NCBI GenBank assembly: GCA_030679955.1
Contig: JAUXSF010000033.1
Location: forward strand, 144,789-208,788
From: Chlamydiales bacterium
Lineage (GTDB): Bacteria; Chlamydiota; Chlamydiia; Chlamydiales; JAJFMA01
DNA: 64,000 nucleotides
Direction of reading: 5' to 3'
This document shows positions 25,368-34,369 of the stretch, piece by piece (within the stretch, counting starts at the first letter, position 1; each line of letters opens with the position of its first letter). A model generated the notes under the pieces. That model was not told where the DNA came from and did not search any database. It saw only the letters and a program-made list of their open reading frames with translations. The position numbers and the translations under genes are program-made.

Positions 25368-25395
25368 TTGCTTCGTTCAACAAAAAAAGTATAAG
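25368..25395 (+). promoter_or_regulatory. Predicted promoter of the methyltransferase gene
   Basis: TTGCTT (25368-25373) and TATAAG (25390-25395) are separated by 16 bases, about 20 bases before the likely start. Confidence 0.45.
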
Positions 25396-25414
25396 ATCGG
25401 CGACAAATTACGAG

Positions 25415-26293
25415 GTGATGATGTTAGAGCAGGCCGAACTTAGAAATAGAATTTTGGATGAAAATCAAAAAACTCACGACTACTTTGCGGAAAACCACGA
25501 CACATGCTGCTCATATATTGTTCGAAAGCCTTGTCGCGACTTCTATTCTAATATGATCAAATCCTTGCTCAAGCTGCCTTCCAGAGATATCTCTTCTTTG
25601 CGAGTACTTGAAATGGGTTGTGGAACAGGAACCTGGATGAACCTCTTCACCAAAGCAAAAAGAGCTGTTGGAGTAGATCTTTCGCCGGGAATGATTGCCG
25701 TTGCTAAGCAGAAATACCCTCACGCAACCTTCTTCTGCGCTGATGTGAAGTCTTTTTTGGAAAGGGAAATCGCTGCGGGGAATACTTACGATATTATCCT
25801 TTCAAGCTCGTTCTTACATCACCTTTTTGATATCGATGAAGTTCTAGATCTTATCGCAAAGGTGTTAGCTCCTAAGGGCAGCTACCTGGCGATTCACGAA
25901 CCCATGAAATCCCTGGATGACGTCAAAAAAAGCAATCCGTTGGGAATTAAGATTAATGGGCGTCTAGCACACCTTCTGGGTTATGACTTAGACCTAAAGG
26001 CTAACCCTGTCTTGAAGCGTATCTGGACGGTCGGGAAGAGTTTAGTGCCCTTTAAATCCTACTTGAGACGTTTTCGTAAGCAACGCGCTAGTAAATCTAC
26101 TTTTGATTTTAACTTTGTCGACTATAAGCTTTCGGATGGACAGACCTTCCATCCCTCCATCTTTGCTAACAGGGTTTACCCGCAATTAAAAATCTCGTTT
26201 GATTTATATAGTTACTATACGTTCCCTTCACTTCGGTCTATAGTAGGCGAGACATTTGATTATTTTTATGTGAAGTTCGACAAAAGCGCATAA
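25415..26293 (+). CDS. Class I SAM-dependent methyltransferase
   Basis: A 292-residue soluble protein. LRVLEMGCGTGTWM (about 64-77) is the SAM-binding glycine loop, VGVDLSPGMI holds the ribose-binding acidic residue, and FFCADV with DIILSSSFLHHL complete the Methyltransf_11/25 pattern. The C-terminal part (YLRRFRKQRASKSTFDFNF, DLYSYYTF) is longer than a minimal domain and may select the substrate, which cannot be predicted. Start codons GTG 25415, ATG 25418 and ATG 25421 are all possible; a GAGG site favours one of the ATGs. It is followed by gpsA after 56 bases. Confidence 0.85.
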   Translation: MMMLEQAELRNRILDENQKTHDYFAENHDTCCSYIVRKPCRDFYSNMIKSLLKLPSRDISSLRVLEMGCGTGTWMNLFTKAKRAVGVDLSPGMIAVAKQKYPHATFFCADVKSFLEREIAAGNTYDIILSSSFLHHLFDIDEVLDLIAKVLAPKGSYLAIHEPMKSLDDVKKSNPLGIKINGRLAHLLGYDLDLKANPVLKRIWTVGKSLVPFKSYLRRFRKQRASKSTFDFNFVDYKLSDGQTFHPSIFANRVYPQLKISFDLYSYYTFPSLRSIVGETFDYFYVKFDKSA

Positions 26294-26349
26294 ATTGCAT
26301 TCTAGTAGCTTCTGTGGTAACCTGTTCCCTTTGACATCCGAGGAAGCCC

Positions 26350-27342
26350 ATGAAAATAGCAGTATTAGGTGCGGGAACTTGGGGATATTGCCTGGCATCA
26401 TTGCTGGCATCCAAGGGTTATCAAGTAATGTGTTGGGGGCGCAACCAAGAGATAATCAAAGAGCTCAATTCGACTGGTCAGCATCCCAAGCTGCCAAAGA
26501 AGCGTCTAGCGGGCCAAGTCCATTTCACCACTGATATTCAAGCGGCTCTAGCAGATGCTACCTGTATGGTAGAATCCGTGACGACGAAGGGTATTCGTGA
26601 AACACTGCCGCATCTTGTCGGCATGCCGCCTATACCGATTGTGTTCACATCAAAAGGCATCGAGCTGAATAGCGGGTTAATTTTACCGGAAATAGCCCTC
26701 GATATTCTTGGTGAGGAATGGCGTGACCACGTTGGGGTGTTAAGCGGACCAAGTTATGCTCAGGAAGTGATTCAAGGTCTGCCCACTTCTGTAGCCTTTG
26801 CTGCCTATTCTAGTGCAGTAATGTTGACTATTTCCGAAGTTTTCAGCACCAAAACCTTCCGTGTATACCCGAACAGTGATGTGAAGGGAGTTGCCTTTGG
26901 TGGCGCTCTAAAGAACTGTATTGCAATAGCTTGCGGTGTTTCGGATGGCTTGGGCTTTGGTAATAGTAGTAAGGCTGCCGTGATGACACGCGGCTTGCAC
27001 GAGATGCGAAAGCTAGGTGTAGCCCTTGGCTGTAAAGCCGAGACCTTCTATGGTTTGTCTGGGATGGGAGACATCTTTTTAACCTGTTCCTCGCTAATGA
27101 GCCGCAACTTCCGGTTTGGCTATTTGCTCGCCAAGGGCAAAACCCCGGATGAGGCGCAGCGCGAAATTGGCATGGTGGTTGAAGGCGCCAGTACATGCTT
27201 TGCCGCATTACAGCTGGGACAGCAACACAACATTCCTTTACCTATCACTGATAATGTTGCACGTATTCTAGAGGGCACTCTGCAGCCAGCCGAAAGTGTG
27301 GCGGTGCTTATGCAACGAACCGTTAAGGAAGAGCATTTATAG
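26350..27342 (+). CDS. gpsA: Glycerol-3-phosphate dehydrogenase [NAD(P)+]
   Basis: A 330-residue cytosolic enzyme that reduces dihydroxyacetone phosphate to sn-glycerol 3-phosphate for phospholipid synthesis. The N-terminal Rossmann GAGTWGYCLA (usually GAGxWGT/GTA), the LSGPSYAQEV motif, FGGALKNCIAIACGVSDGLG with the catalytic Lys, and GLSGMGDIFLTC are all family signatures. Length is normal. The lipid link fits the presence of psd in the same window. The next gene starts 12 bases later, so the two are probably co-transcribed. Confidence 0.97.
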   Translation: MKIAVLGAGTWGYCLASLLASKGYQVMCWGRNQEIIKELNSTGQHPKLPKKRLAGQVHFTTDIQAALADATCMVESVTTKGIRETLPHLVGMPPIPIVFTSKGIELNSGLILPEIALDILGEEWRDHVGVLSGPSYAQEVIQGLPTSVAFAAYSSAVMLTISEVFSTKTFRVYPNSDVKGVAFGGALKNCIAIACGVSDGLGFGNSSKAAVMTRGLHEMRKLGVALGCKAETFYGLSGMGDIFLTCSSLMSRNFRFGYLLAKGKTPDEAQREIGMVVEGASTCFAALQLGQQHNIPLPITDNVARILEGTLQPAESVAVLMQRTVKEEHL

Positions 27343-27354
27343 CACGAGGTTACC

Positions 27355-28869
27355 ATGAAGATCGTTTCGCCCAAGGAAATGGCTAGAATAGAATCCTTGG
27401 CGTACGCTGACGGTTGTCTTGAAGCTGACTTCATGGAGGCCGCCGGCCTCGGAGTAGCGCTTCATGCCGAAGCTTTCATTGAAAGGCATGGTCTTGATCG
27501 ACAGGTACTATTGCTTTGTGGGCATGGCAACAATGGTGGCGATGCCTTTGTGGCAGGTCGCAGATTGCTCGAAGCAGGTTTTTATGTCACAGCTATTCTT
27601 GCGAAAGAGATAGAGTCCTGCAAACCTCTGTGTCGTAACAATTATCAAAAATTCATTCATGCAGGTGGCGAGGTAACGGTTTATAGCACCGATTTAGCCC
27701 TGACCTTTCCTAGTCGTGGAATTGTCATCGATGGCTTATTTGGCATTGGCTTCTACGGCGTTGCTCGCGAGCCCTATTCAGCTATCATACGTTCCGCGAA
27801 TGCTTCAGGATTGCCTGTATTAGCGATTGATGTGCCTTCTGGACTGGACGCAGAGACAGGTATGGCTGAAGGCCCGGCCATTTGTGCTACCGAAACCATT
27901 TACCTCGGTTTACCAAAGGTTGGCTATTTTCTAGCCGAGGGGTGGAACCATGTTGGTAACCTGCATTATGTCGATTTTGGCTTGCCAGAACGCTATATAG
28001 AGCAAGCAGAATCAACATTGTGGTTACCGCTTCCAGAGCAACTACATTCCTTGCTGCCAACGATTCAGCGGGACAGGCACAAATATCAGGCGGGTATGGT
28101 TGTCGGCTTGGCAGGGAGCCCCGGGATGCCTGGAGCAGCGATCTTAGCATCGATGGCGGTCCTCAGAGCAGGTGCAGGCATGGTTAAGCTATGCCATCCT
28201 GATGGCATGCAGGTAGAGATTGCAGGTTGTCCGCCGGAGGTCATTCGCGCTCCATACAGCGTTCAAAATGTGAAAAGTGTCGTAGACTCTCTGAACTCCG
28301 CCAACGCCACTTTTGTTGGGCCAGGAATGGGACGCTCGCCCGTTGCTCAGGTGCTTATAGAGCTCGCGTTGCCGCAAATCGATAATCCATGTGTGATAGA
28401 CGCGGATGCATTATACTTGCTTTCTCATAACGATGTAAAACTACCCAAAAAGTGTGTGTTGACACCGCATAGGGGCGAAATGGCCCGTTTGCTGCACCTT
28501 CAAGGGCATCCTGAATTAACGATGGATTTCTTAAAGCAATGTCAGCGTTATGCAGAGCGGCGCAATGTGACTTTAGTGCTCAAAGGCGGTCCAGGGTTTA
28601 TTCTGCACCCTAAAACGCCTATTTTTGTGAATATCTATGGCGATCCTGGAATGGCCACAGCTGGAAGCGGCGATGTTCTAACCGGAATTATCGCTGCTAT
28701 GTTGGCACAAGGGCTGTCAACACACGCTGCAGCGTTAATAGGCGTTTACCTTCATAGTCGCGCTGGGGAAGCTGCCGTTGCCCGGCAGACCTCCCAATGT
28801 TGCATCGCCTCTGATATCCTTCTCGGATTGCCAGAGGCTTACAAAATCACGCAAAGCAAAAACGCGTAG
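27355..28869 (+). CDS. nnr: Bifunctional NAD(P)H-hydrate epimerase / ADP-dependent dehydratase
   Basis: A 504-residue YjeF-type repair enzyme. The N-terminal epimerase half (about 1-220) has LLCGHGNNGGDAFVAGR and AIDVPSGLDAETG. The C-terminal ribokinase-fold dehydratase half (about 230-500) has GLAGSPGMPGAAILASMA, VLTPHRGEMARL, LVLKGGPGFI and the ATP/ADP site GDPGMATAGSGDVLTGIIAA. Together they turn damaged NADHX and NADPHX back to NAD(P)H. It follows gpsA by 12 bases. The stop is part of a 12 bp palindrome (TAGCTTAAGCTA, 28867-28878) shared with the stop of the convergent gene. Confidence 0.96.
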   Translation: MKIVSPKEMARIESLAYADGCLEADFMEAAGLGVALHAEAFIERHGLDRQVLLLCGHGNNGGDAFVAGRRLLEAGFYVTAILAKEIESCKPLCRNNYQKFIHAGGEVTVYSTDLALTFPSRGIVIDGLFGIGFYGVAREPYSAIIRSANASGLPVLAIDVPSGLDAETGMAEGPAICATETIYLGLPKVGYFLAEGWNHVGNLHYVDFGLPERYIEQAESTLWLPLPEQLHSLLPTIQRDRHKYQAGMVVGLAGSPGMPGAAILASMAVLRAGAGMVKLCHPDGMQVEIAGCPPEVIRAPYSVQNVKSVVDSLNSANATFVGPGMGRSPVAQVLIELALPQIDNPCVIDADALYLLSHNDVKLPKKCVLTPHRGEMARLLHLQGHPELTMDFLKQCQRYAERRNVTLVLKGGPGFILHPKTPIFVNIYGDPGMATAGSGDVLTGIIAAMLAQGLSTHAAALIGVYLHSRAGEAAVARQTSQCCIASDILLGLPEAYKITQSKNA

Positions 28870-28870
28870 C

Positions 28871-30079
28871 TTAAGCTAGCACGGTGACCTTTTTCTTTAA
28901 GCGCGAATAGGTATTCAGGAACTGTTCTTTGGTGAGCTCGCTTTGCAAGTGAGGAAGAGACTTCAAGTCACCGGATAATGTTCCGTGTAATCCCCCAATT
29001 CTCTGCACAGTAACCCAACCTTTGGTTCTTACATGAAAGGTTTCTCCTTCGGTAAGAATTGAGGCCGTGGTGGGTAGCTGGGGATAATGAAATAACTTAA
29101 AGGAATCTTCGTTGGGGTCTACGACATAAGCATAGCCGGGACGATTTCTCACATAATTACCTACCGTTGCCCAACGGTCAAAGAATGCACCGGCGAAAAG
29201 ACTAGTACCAAATGAAAGGCTATAGCACTCTCCATTCAATTCTGCGTGATCTTTACGGGGTGTACCGCCTCGGTAAGCAATAACTTTGTCGGCACTTTCA
29301 GGCGAACTTTCTAATGCTATCGCGTTGAGGAGGCAATCTTTATTTTTCATAAGATCCTCTGCCCAAGAAAGGTTGGCATCGACTCTTGTCATTGTCTGTT
29401 GGGATTGTTTTTCAAACAAGTGTGTGATTTCTTGGAAATTAAGAGAGTCGGATTTCAACTGTTCTTCGTTCAGCATTTTACAAAAAACGTCATTCATATG
29501 ATGTGAAATTTTAGTCACATGAGCTTCTAGCCGCTCATGACGGTACTCTACTTTGCCGTTATCCCAAGTGTTGTTATCTAAGACAACGGGAGATCTTGTC
29601 CACTCGTGCTCATCCAAATCAAGATACTGGTTTGGGTTGGAGTCTTCAGGCAAATATGCATTCAAAAACGCTACTTCATATAAGGTGCGTGGGACGAACT
29701 GAATCTTGAGCTCAGGAGAAATCTCACGCAAAGCGATTTCAATGGAATCTTTCCTGTTTTTTATTCCGTTCGCAGGATGGAATCGTTTGAAGATGTCCAT
29801 TGCAGCCTGATAGGTGTCCAAATCGACATTCTTTCTTTTACCCTCAGCATCTGTGCAGAAGACAATGAAATCTCCATATCCATCATTAATCGGTTGGTCT
29901 GGCGATATGGTTTTGTACAGCTTCGGAGCTCCGAACGTCCAAAATGAACTGAAGCAATCAGAGAGTCCTTGAAAGGAATTTGTTATACATTTAAAGGGGT
30001 CACACTTTTTTGGTGATATTACTGCATTGTCAACTGCCGTAACATCAGCATTGATTTTCATCATCATATTCTCTTGCAA
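28871..30079 (-). CDS. Unknown protein with an R-S-E ADP-ribosyltransferase-like C-terminus (candidate effector)
   Basis: A 402-residue soluble protein without signal peptide. The C-terminal third carries three motifs in the order and spacing of R-S-E ADP-ribosyltransferases: AYRGG (Arg270), a Y-S-L-S-F-G-T-S stretch (286-293) followed by LFAGAFFD, and TEGETFHVR with the E-G-E at 344-346. Such enzymes transfer ADP-ribose from NAD+ to host proteins. The N-terminal half is unlike anything I know. The start may be any of the Met at 1, 5, 6 or 7. It stands alone, converging on the nnr gene with a one-base gap. Motif spacing is suggestive, not proof; the function is a hypothesis. Confidence 0.65.
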   Translation of the reverse strand: MQENMMMKINADVTAVDNAVISPKKCDPFKCITNSFQGLSDCFSSFWTFGAPKLYKTISPDQPINDGYGDFIVFCTDAEGKRKNVDLDTYQAAMDIFKRFHPANGIKNRKDSIEIALREISPELKIQFVPRTLYEVAFLNAYLPEDSNPNQYLDLDEHEWTRSPVVLDNNTWDNGKVEYRHERLEAHVTKISHHMNDVFCKMLNEEQLKSDSLNFQEITHLFEKQSQQTMTRVDANLSWAEDLMKNKDCLLNAIALESSPESADKVIAYRGGTPRKDHAELNGECYSLSFGTSLFAGAFFDRWATVGNYVRNRPGYAYVVDPNEDSFKLFHYPQLPTTASILTEGETFHVRTKGWVTVQRIGGLHGTLSGDLKSLPHLQSELTKEQFLNTYSRLKKKVTVLA

Positions 30080-30225
30080 ATTTATTTATTATTTCAAACA
30101 TGTGTAAAGCATAACAAATATAATTGATTAAGTCAACTAATGCAGATTTGATTAGAAAGCTTTAAAGACAGCTCTAGCGTGAACTAGCGCGGGATAATGG
30201 TTCAGTGCTGTCAAGTACCACGGCG

Positions 30226-30984
30226 TTAGTTAGCGTGTACCTTAGTGTTCGACGCAGGGAAGCGGCCGTCGAGAGGCAAACGTCCCAATGGTGCATCGTT
30301 ACTGATTTCCTGTTGTGACTGCAAGCGGTTTGCAGGCTGGCGCAGAATTGGTACAGGGATGGTAGAGTTACCGACTGTTTCGGGTCCAACATCTAGATCG
30401 CGGAACTCACCAGCTGCCTTTGCTGGCACTTTTATCCATGGACGATAAGTTTTGAAGCGGCTAAAGCGATAAGACTTGTCGTAAGGTTCGGCTCTTAAGT
30501 GGAACCATGCAGTGTCAGGGTCGTGTGCATCGCGCGCATAGTAGTGCACCCAACCATCGCATAAATAGATGCTGGCAATGGAGCGAGGATTGATATACTT
30601 GTTGTAGAAGCTATCAAATTCGATTTCGATATGTAAGCGATCTGCAGTAAACGGAAAAGCCATTAGATCGTTAGCTACTTCAGGATCTTCGTTAATACGT
30701 GCCAGAAGACCTTCGACGACGTAGACGAGCAAGTCACGTGCTTCCAGGACATCCATAATGTCCATGGTGCGCAGTTTGATGCAGATCATTTCCAGGTAAT
30801 TGTCATCGTAGGTAGCTGAGGAGTCATGCAAAAAGAGACGTTTGTAGCGCTCCAACTCATCGCCATAAGTGATTGTAATGTACTCTAGCGCAGGGATATT
30901 GGGGGGTGCCGCCTCTTCTCTGTTTAAATTATTTGCGCAACTAGTCACGGACACCAAGATCAACAAAATCCAAAACGCTCTCAT
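30226..30984 (-). CDS. Lipoprotein of unknown function
   Basis: About 252 residues from the ATG at 30984 (the frame extends to 31023). It starts with a lipoprotein signal (MRAFWILLILVSVTSC, lipobox VTSC), so the mature protein would be anchored by its first Cys. The mature part has a helical region (LEMICIKLRTMDIMDVLEARDLL), a strand-rich middle with several Trp (CDGWVHYYARD, DTAWFHLRAEPYD, YRPWIKV) and a polar, proline-rich tail that looks disordered. The family is not recognised. It is a single gene flanked by non-coding sequence on both sides. Confidence 0.7.
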   Translation of the reverse strand: MRAFWILLILVSVTSCANNLNREEAAPPNIPALEYITITYGDELERYKRLFLHDSSATYDDNYLEMICIKLRTMDIMDVLEARDLLVYVVEGLLARINEDPEVANDLMAFPFTADRLHIEIEFDSFYNKYINPRSIASIYLCDGWVHYYARDAHDPDTAWFHLRAEPYDKSYRFSRFKTYRPWIKVPAKAAGEFRDLDVGPETVGNSTIPVPILRQPANRLQSQQEISNDAPLGRLPLDGRFPASNTKVHAN

Positions 30985-31139
30985 TAAAAGGCCCTCCAGG
31001 GCAATTATCACTAAGCTAGCCATGGTATGTGCTGACGACGCTTAAAATCAACCCAATCCTACACAAAGTAACTTCGCCTTACAAAAAAAGAACATTTTTA
31101 CTGGTGGCTTGAACATATTTGAGCTAATGATACGGTGAT

Positions 31140-31345
31140 ATTGATATTCCATCCCCTACCCAACCCTCATTCTTCGGGTATGGCTAGGGGCTAAGATAAG
31201 AATTGCTGCTTCGCAGCATTAGCTGCAGAATACGCATAAACTAATGTGAGCCGCATACCCTGTAAAGTCCGTTTTGGACTATGTGTATACAGCGTCGAGG
31301 AACTCGCCTATGGTTGCATTGCATTCCTCGGGATTATTGAGAGTG
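31140..31345. other. Structured non-coding stretch, possible small RNA
   Basis: The 394 bases between 30984 and 31379 hold no gene. Within them are a cccctaccc/gggtatggctagggg stem near 31154-31193, a perfect tgctg-cttcg-cagca hairpin near 31205-31219, a small gtcc/ggac hairpin, and a cgaggaa/ttcctcg pair about 27 bases apart (31297-31340). I cannot match it to a known RNA family. It may be a small RNA, a decayed repeat or chance structure. Confidence 0.3.
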
Positions 31346-31378
31346 ATTACCATCCGGAACGACAACTATTTTATATTG

Positions 31379-32143
31379 TCAGAAGCAACTGAGTAGGTCC
31401 CACTTCGAGGAACAACCAAGCTTGTTCTTGATGCTTTCGAAGTAGTGTTCGACGGTGCGTTGTGAGAGGCCCATGATTGCCGCTGTTGCTTGAGCCGACT
31501 TGCCGGCCTTAAACAGCTCTAGGCAGCGCAGCTCCTGCTTTGAGAGACCAGTAACCACTTTAAGGTAAGTGTTTATCATGGGATTGGGGACCGTTAGTGG
31601 AAGTTGAGGTGGAGCCTCTAGGAATGACTGGCCGCGAGCGGTCTTCATGTTAAATTGATCCGCCAGCATTCGACCAATTAACGTTTTGGCTTCTCGCTTA
31701 AAGTAGCGACTAAATTTTGTCAGTAAGTTGAGCTGTGAGACATATTGCCATCCCGACTGGGGGTTGAGGCCATGGTTGGAAAAGATAAATCCTTCCATTT
31801 TACCGCTTTCGCAGCTTAGATCAATAAAAAGATGATCTGCATCAAAGCGTTTTGCCAGTTCCGACTGCTGATCAGGATCTAAGGAGCAGGGTGTTAACAT
31901 TTGTCCCGATTGGAAAAGGTCGGGGTGCGCCATGAAGGGGTTAGATTCATATAGCCTCTGACTATAGTAATACTCTATGAATTCGGTCGCATTGCTGATG
32001 GTGCCGAACCGCCCTTGTTCATCGATACAATAGTAGGTGAAATAGGGGATGCCCAAGCACTGCGCCAAGGGTTCGCAGATTTTCTTTATTTTTGCGTCAT
32101 GCCGGATGGAATATCTTTTGATAACGTCAATTAAGCCTGCCAT
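31379..32143 (-). CDS. LuxR-type transcription regulator (orphan)
   Basis: About 254 residues. The C-terminal 60 residues are a LuxR/FixJ helix-turn-helix: LSKQELRCLELFKAGKSAQA, then IMGLSQRTVEHYFESIKNKLG. The N-terminal 170 residues look like a sensory domain (PYFTYYCIDEQGRFGTISN, YYYSQRLYESNPFM), similar in outline to autoinducer-binding or PAS-like domains; there is no receiver domain. Signals and targets are unknown, and no luxI-type synthase is present nearby. The ATG at 32143 is preferred; the frame extends to 32179. A perfect 13 bp palindrome lies 50 bases upstream. LuxR-type regulators are absent from Chlamydiaceae as far as I know. Confidence 0.85.
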   Translation of the reverse strand: MAGLIDVIKRYSIRHDAKIKKICEPLAQCLGIPYFTYYCIDEQGRFGTISNATEFIEYYYSQRLYESNPFMAHPDLFQSGQMLTPCSLDPDQQSELAKRFDADHLFIDLSCESGKMEGFIFSNHGLNPQSGWQYVSQLNLLTKFSRYFKREAKTLIGRMLADQFNMKTARGQSFLEAPPQLPLTVPNPMINTYLKVVTGLSKQELRCLELFKAGKSAQATAAIMGLSQRTVEHYFESIKNKLGCSSKWDLLSCF

Positions 32144-32192
32144 GCGAGTATCATACCACAAAACCAATAAACAAATCAATATATTTTTATAG

Positions 32193-32205
32193 GGTACTTT
32201 GTACC
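32193..32205. promoter_or_regulatory. Perfect palindrome GGTACTTTGTACC between divergent genes
   Basis: Five-base arms and a 3-base centre, 50 bases upstream of the LuxR-type gene and 71 bases upstream of the coiled-coil gene on the other strand. A candidate operator for autoregulation, inferred from symmetry and position only. Confidence 0.35.
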
Positions 32206-32275
32206 ATTATGGATTACATCGCTTTCTGTCACAATCTCATTTTGATAATTAATATGATTTTACTGAAGGAATGAA

Positions 32276-33166
32276 ATGAACGGAATGAATGCTCTTTACT
32301 CAAGATGGGACCTGTTACAACCTCACGTTAAAAGGGACTCTTTTCGATACGAAAATTATCGGGTAGAACGAAGTTTAAAAGAAGATATTGCCAAAACAGA
32401 GGGTCTCGTTGAGAACTTATTCGCTCAACTTGACTGCTTGACGACGATGGTAGGTTGTCTTCGGGAAGTTAAAACGGCTATGCGAATCGATGATAAAAGT
32501 CGAAGGCTCGGATGTATAAGTGCACAACAGGCAATTTTTGCTCAAAGCATTACAGCCCTTCAACCCGAATTAGATGCTATCGAGGCAACGCTAGCTGGTA
32601 GAGAATGTTCTAGTGCATTGGATCTTCGGAGTCAGAGGGCAAGGAAGGTGGCGAAACAGGTGCTGATTGAGAGCGAAATGGAAAGAAGACCAAATGACCC
32701 AAGATTGGACGATCTTCGTTTGGCCCGCGATTCTTATAAGGCGGAAGCACTCAAGATGGAAAAAGAGCTTTTATTTTCTCATAGTAGCACTTTTGTCCAC
32801 CTTCGAAATAAAGATATGCTAAGCGCAAAAATGGACTTAATGCTCAGTTGTCTTAATCAATTCGTTAGGCTTGCGAATGATGTACAGGAGAATTCTGTCG
32901 GTATTCAAGAAAATGTAGAGAGACTATTCACAAACTTTGACGAACGTTGCCAACAAACTAAGACAATGGCTCAAACGTTGGCTGACAACTTGCGGAAAAA
33001 TCGTGAATATTTAGAAGTGCGTGGTTTGGCCGAAAAAGTTTGCGACAAATTATTTTATAGACCGACATGGGGATACGATTTGGAACGCGAAAACTCCGTC
33101 GATGTGAAGAAGTGGTCAGCAGCAACGGAAATATTAGAAGCTTTTGTTGCTAAGGATAAGGGTTAG
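32276..33166 (+). CDS. Helical coiled-coil protein of unknown function
   Basis: A 296-residue soluble protein, nearly all helical. Coiled-coil-like segments are at about 28-65 (LKEDIAKTEGLVENLF), 90-115 and 190-245 (FVRLANDVQENSVGIQENVERL). There is no signal peptide, membrane segment or catalytic motif. It is divergent from the LuxR-type regulator and shares its 130-base upstream region, so the two may be co-regulated. A secreted effector or a structural protein are both conceivable; nothing in the sequence decides. The start ATG has a GAAGGAATGA context. Confidence 0.7.
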   Translation: MNGMNALYSRWDLLQPHVKRDSFRYENYRVERSLKEDIAKTEGLVENLFAQLDCLTTMVGCLREVKTAMRIDDKSRRLGCISAQQAIFAQSITALQPELDAIEATLAGRECSSALDLRSQRARKVAKQVLIESEMERRPNDPRLDDLRLARDSYKAEALKMEKELLFSHSSTFVHLRNKDMLSAKMDLMLSCLNQFVRLANDVQENSVGIQENVERLFTNFDERCQQTKTMAQTLADNLRKNREYLEVRGLAEKVCDKLFYRPTWGYDLERENSVDVKKWSAATEILEAFVAKDKG

Positions 33167-33194
33167 CCTCGACAAATTAAGAATCAAATGTTTG

Positions 33195-33220
33195 TACTAC
33201 ATATGTGGTTCTTTGTAGTA
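33195..33220. terminator. Hairpin between convergent genes
   Basis: tactaca (33195-33201) pairs with tgtagta (33214-33220) around a 12-base loop, 29 bases after the coiled-coil gene and 69 bases past the end of the epimerase gene. There is only a weak T-rich tail. Confidence 0.35.
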
Positions 33221-33288
33221 GTTTGAGCGATTAGATGAAATTTCCAAAATTAGGTTGATGCGTATACCTGCATATCTCGAAAGGGCCT

Positions 33289-34248
33289 TTATTGACTTGG
33301 TGCCCATTGTTTGTACCACTGCACAAACTTTGGGATACCGTCTTCCAGCTTAGTCTTTGGCTCAAAGCCTAAAAGCTGTTTTGAATGATCGATGTTTGCG
33401 TAGGTGGCAGGAACATCGCCAGGTTGCATGGGAAGCTCTTCGCGGATGGCCTTTTTCCCGACGGCGTGTTCAACGACATCGATAAAGTGCTCGAGAGGCA
33501 CTGGCTTGTTGTTGCCGAGGTTGAAAATTTCATGCTGTGCTGATAGGTCAATGGCGCTAACTGTTCCTGCGATGATGTCATCGATGAACGTAAAATCCCT
33601 CTGCAACTTACCGAAGTTAAACACTTTGATCGGCCGCGATTCCATAATAGCTTTAGTAAAAGAGTAGTAGGCCATATCAGGGCGTCCCCAAGGACCGTAA
33701 ACAGTAAAGAATCGTAGTCCCGTCACTGGCATATTGTACAGGTGGTGGTAAGAAGCTGCCAAAACCTCGTTAGACTTCTTAGTCGCGCCGTATAAGCTGA
33801 CCTGTTCGTTGGTTTCGTCTGTGACTGAGAAGGGGAGTTTGGCGTTAGCACCGTAAACAGAAGAGGATGAGGCGTATATCAATGAGGTTCCAGGATGGCG
33901 TCGACAAGCCTCCAAAATATTCACAAACCCTTCAAGGTTAGACTTCACGTAGGCCATAGGGTTTTCGATGGAGTAGCGGACTCCTGCCTGAGCAGCCATG
34001 TGGGCGACATGAGTGGGTCGTAGAGCAGACATGATATCTTCCAGCTGATCACTGTTACAGATATCCCCCTCAACAACCTCGACTCCTAAAGTTCTAAGTT
34101 CTTTAGCTCTAGCACGTTTCAAGTTAACGTCGTAGTAGTCATTAAAATTATCATAGCCCAAAACTTTGTCTCCACGGGCATGGAGGCTCTTAGCTAGGTG
34201 GTACCCTACGAAGCCCGCGGCACCTGTTAGGAAAATGATTTTACTCAT
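33289..34248 (-). CDS. NAD-dependent sugar epimerase, UDP-glucuronate 4-epimerase type
   Basis: A 319-residue extended short-chain dehydrogenase. GAAGFVGYHLAK is the NAD-binding glycine motif, and the catalytic Ser and Tyr-x-x-x-Lys are seen in SSSVYG and LYGATKK. The DNFNDYYDVNLKRAR start and FTVYGPWGRPDMAYYSFTKAI middle are typical of the LspL/CapI branch, which converts UDP-glucuronate to UDP-galacturonate. It supplies precursors for a surface polysaccharide. It is transcribed away from the ligase operon, at the edge of a glycan island reaching to 41.8 kb. Confidence 0.9.
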   Translation of the reverse strand: MSKIIFLTGAAGFVGYHLAKSLHARGDKVLGYDNFNDYYDVNLKRARAKELRTLGVEVVEGDICNSDQLEDIMSALRPTHVAHMAAQAGVRYSIENPMAYVKSNLEGFVNILEACRRHPGTSLIYASSSSVYGANAKLPFSVTDETNEQVSLYGATKKSNEVLAASYHHLYNMPVTGLRFFTVYGPWGRPDMAYYSFTKAIMESRPIKVFNFGKLQRDFTFIDDIIAGTVSAIDLSAQHEIFNLGNNKPVPLEHFIDVVEHAVGKKAIREELPMQPGDVPATYANIDHSKQLLGFEPKTKLEDGIPKFVQWYKQWAPSQ

Positions 34249-34369
34249 TGTACTCTCATGTTGTTATGCTTTCAAAATAGAGCTCTAGCCACTGTTTGTC
34301 AAGGTTAGAGGACCAAAGAAAGTCAGCTATATGGTATTCTACGAATAATTATTAAAACATGTTGGTACT

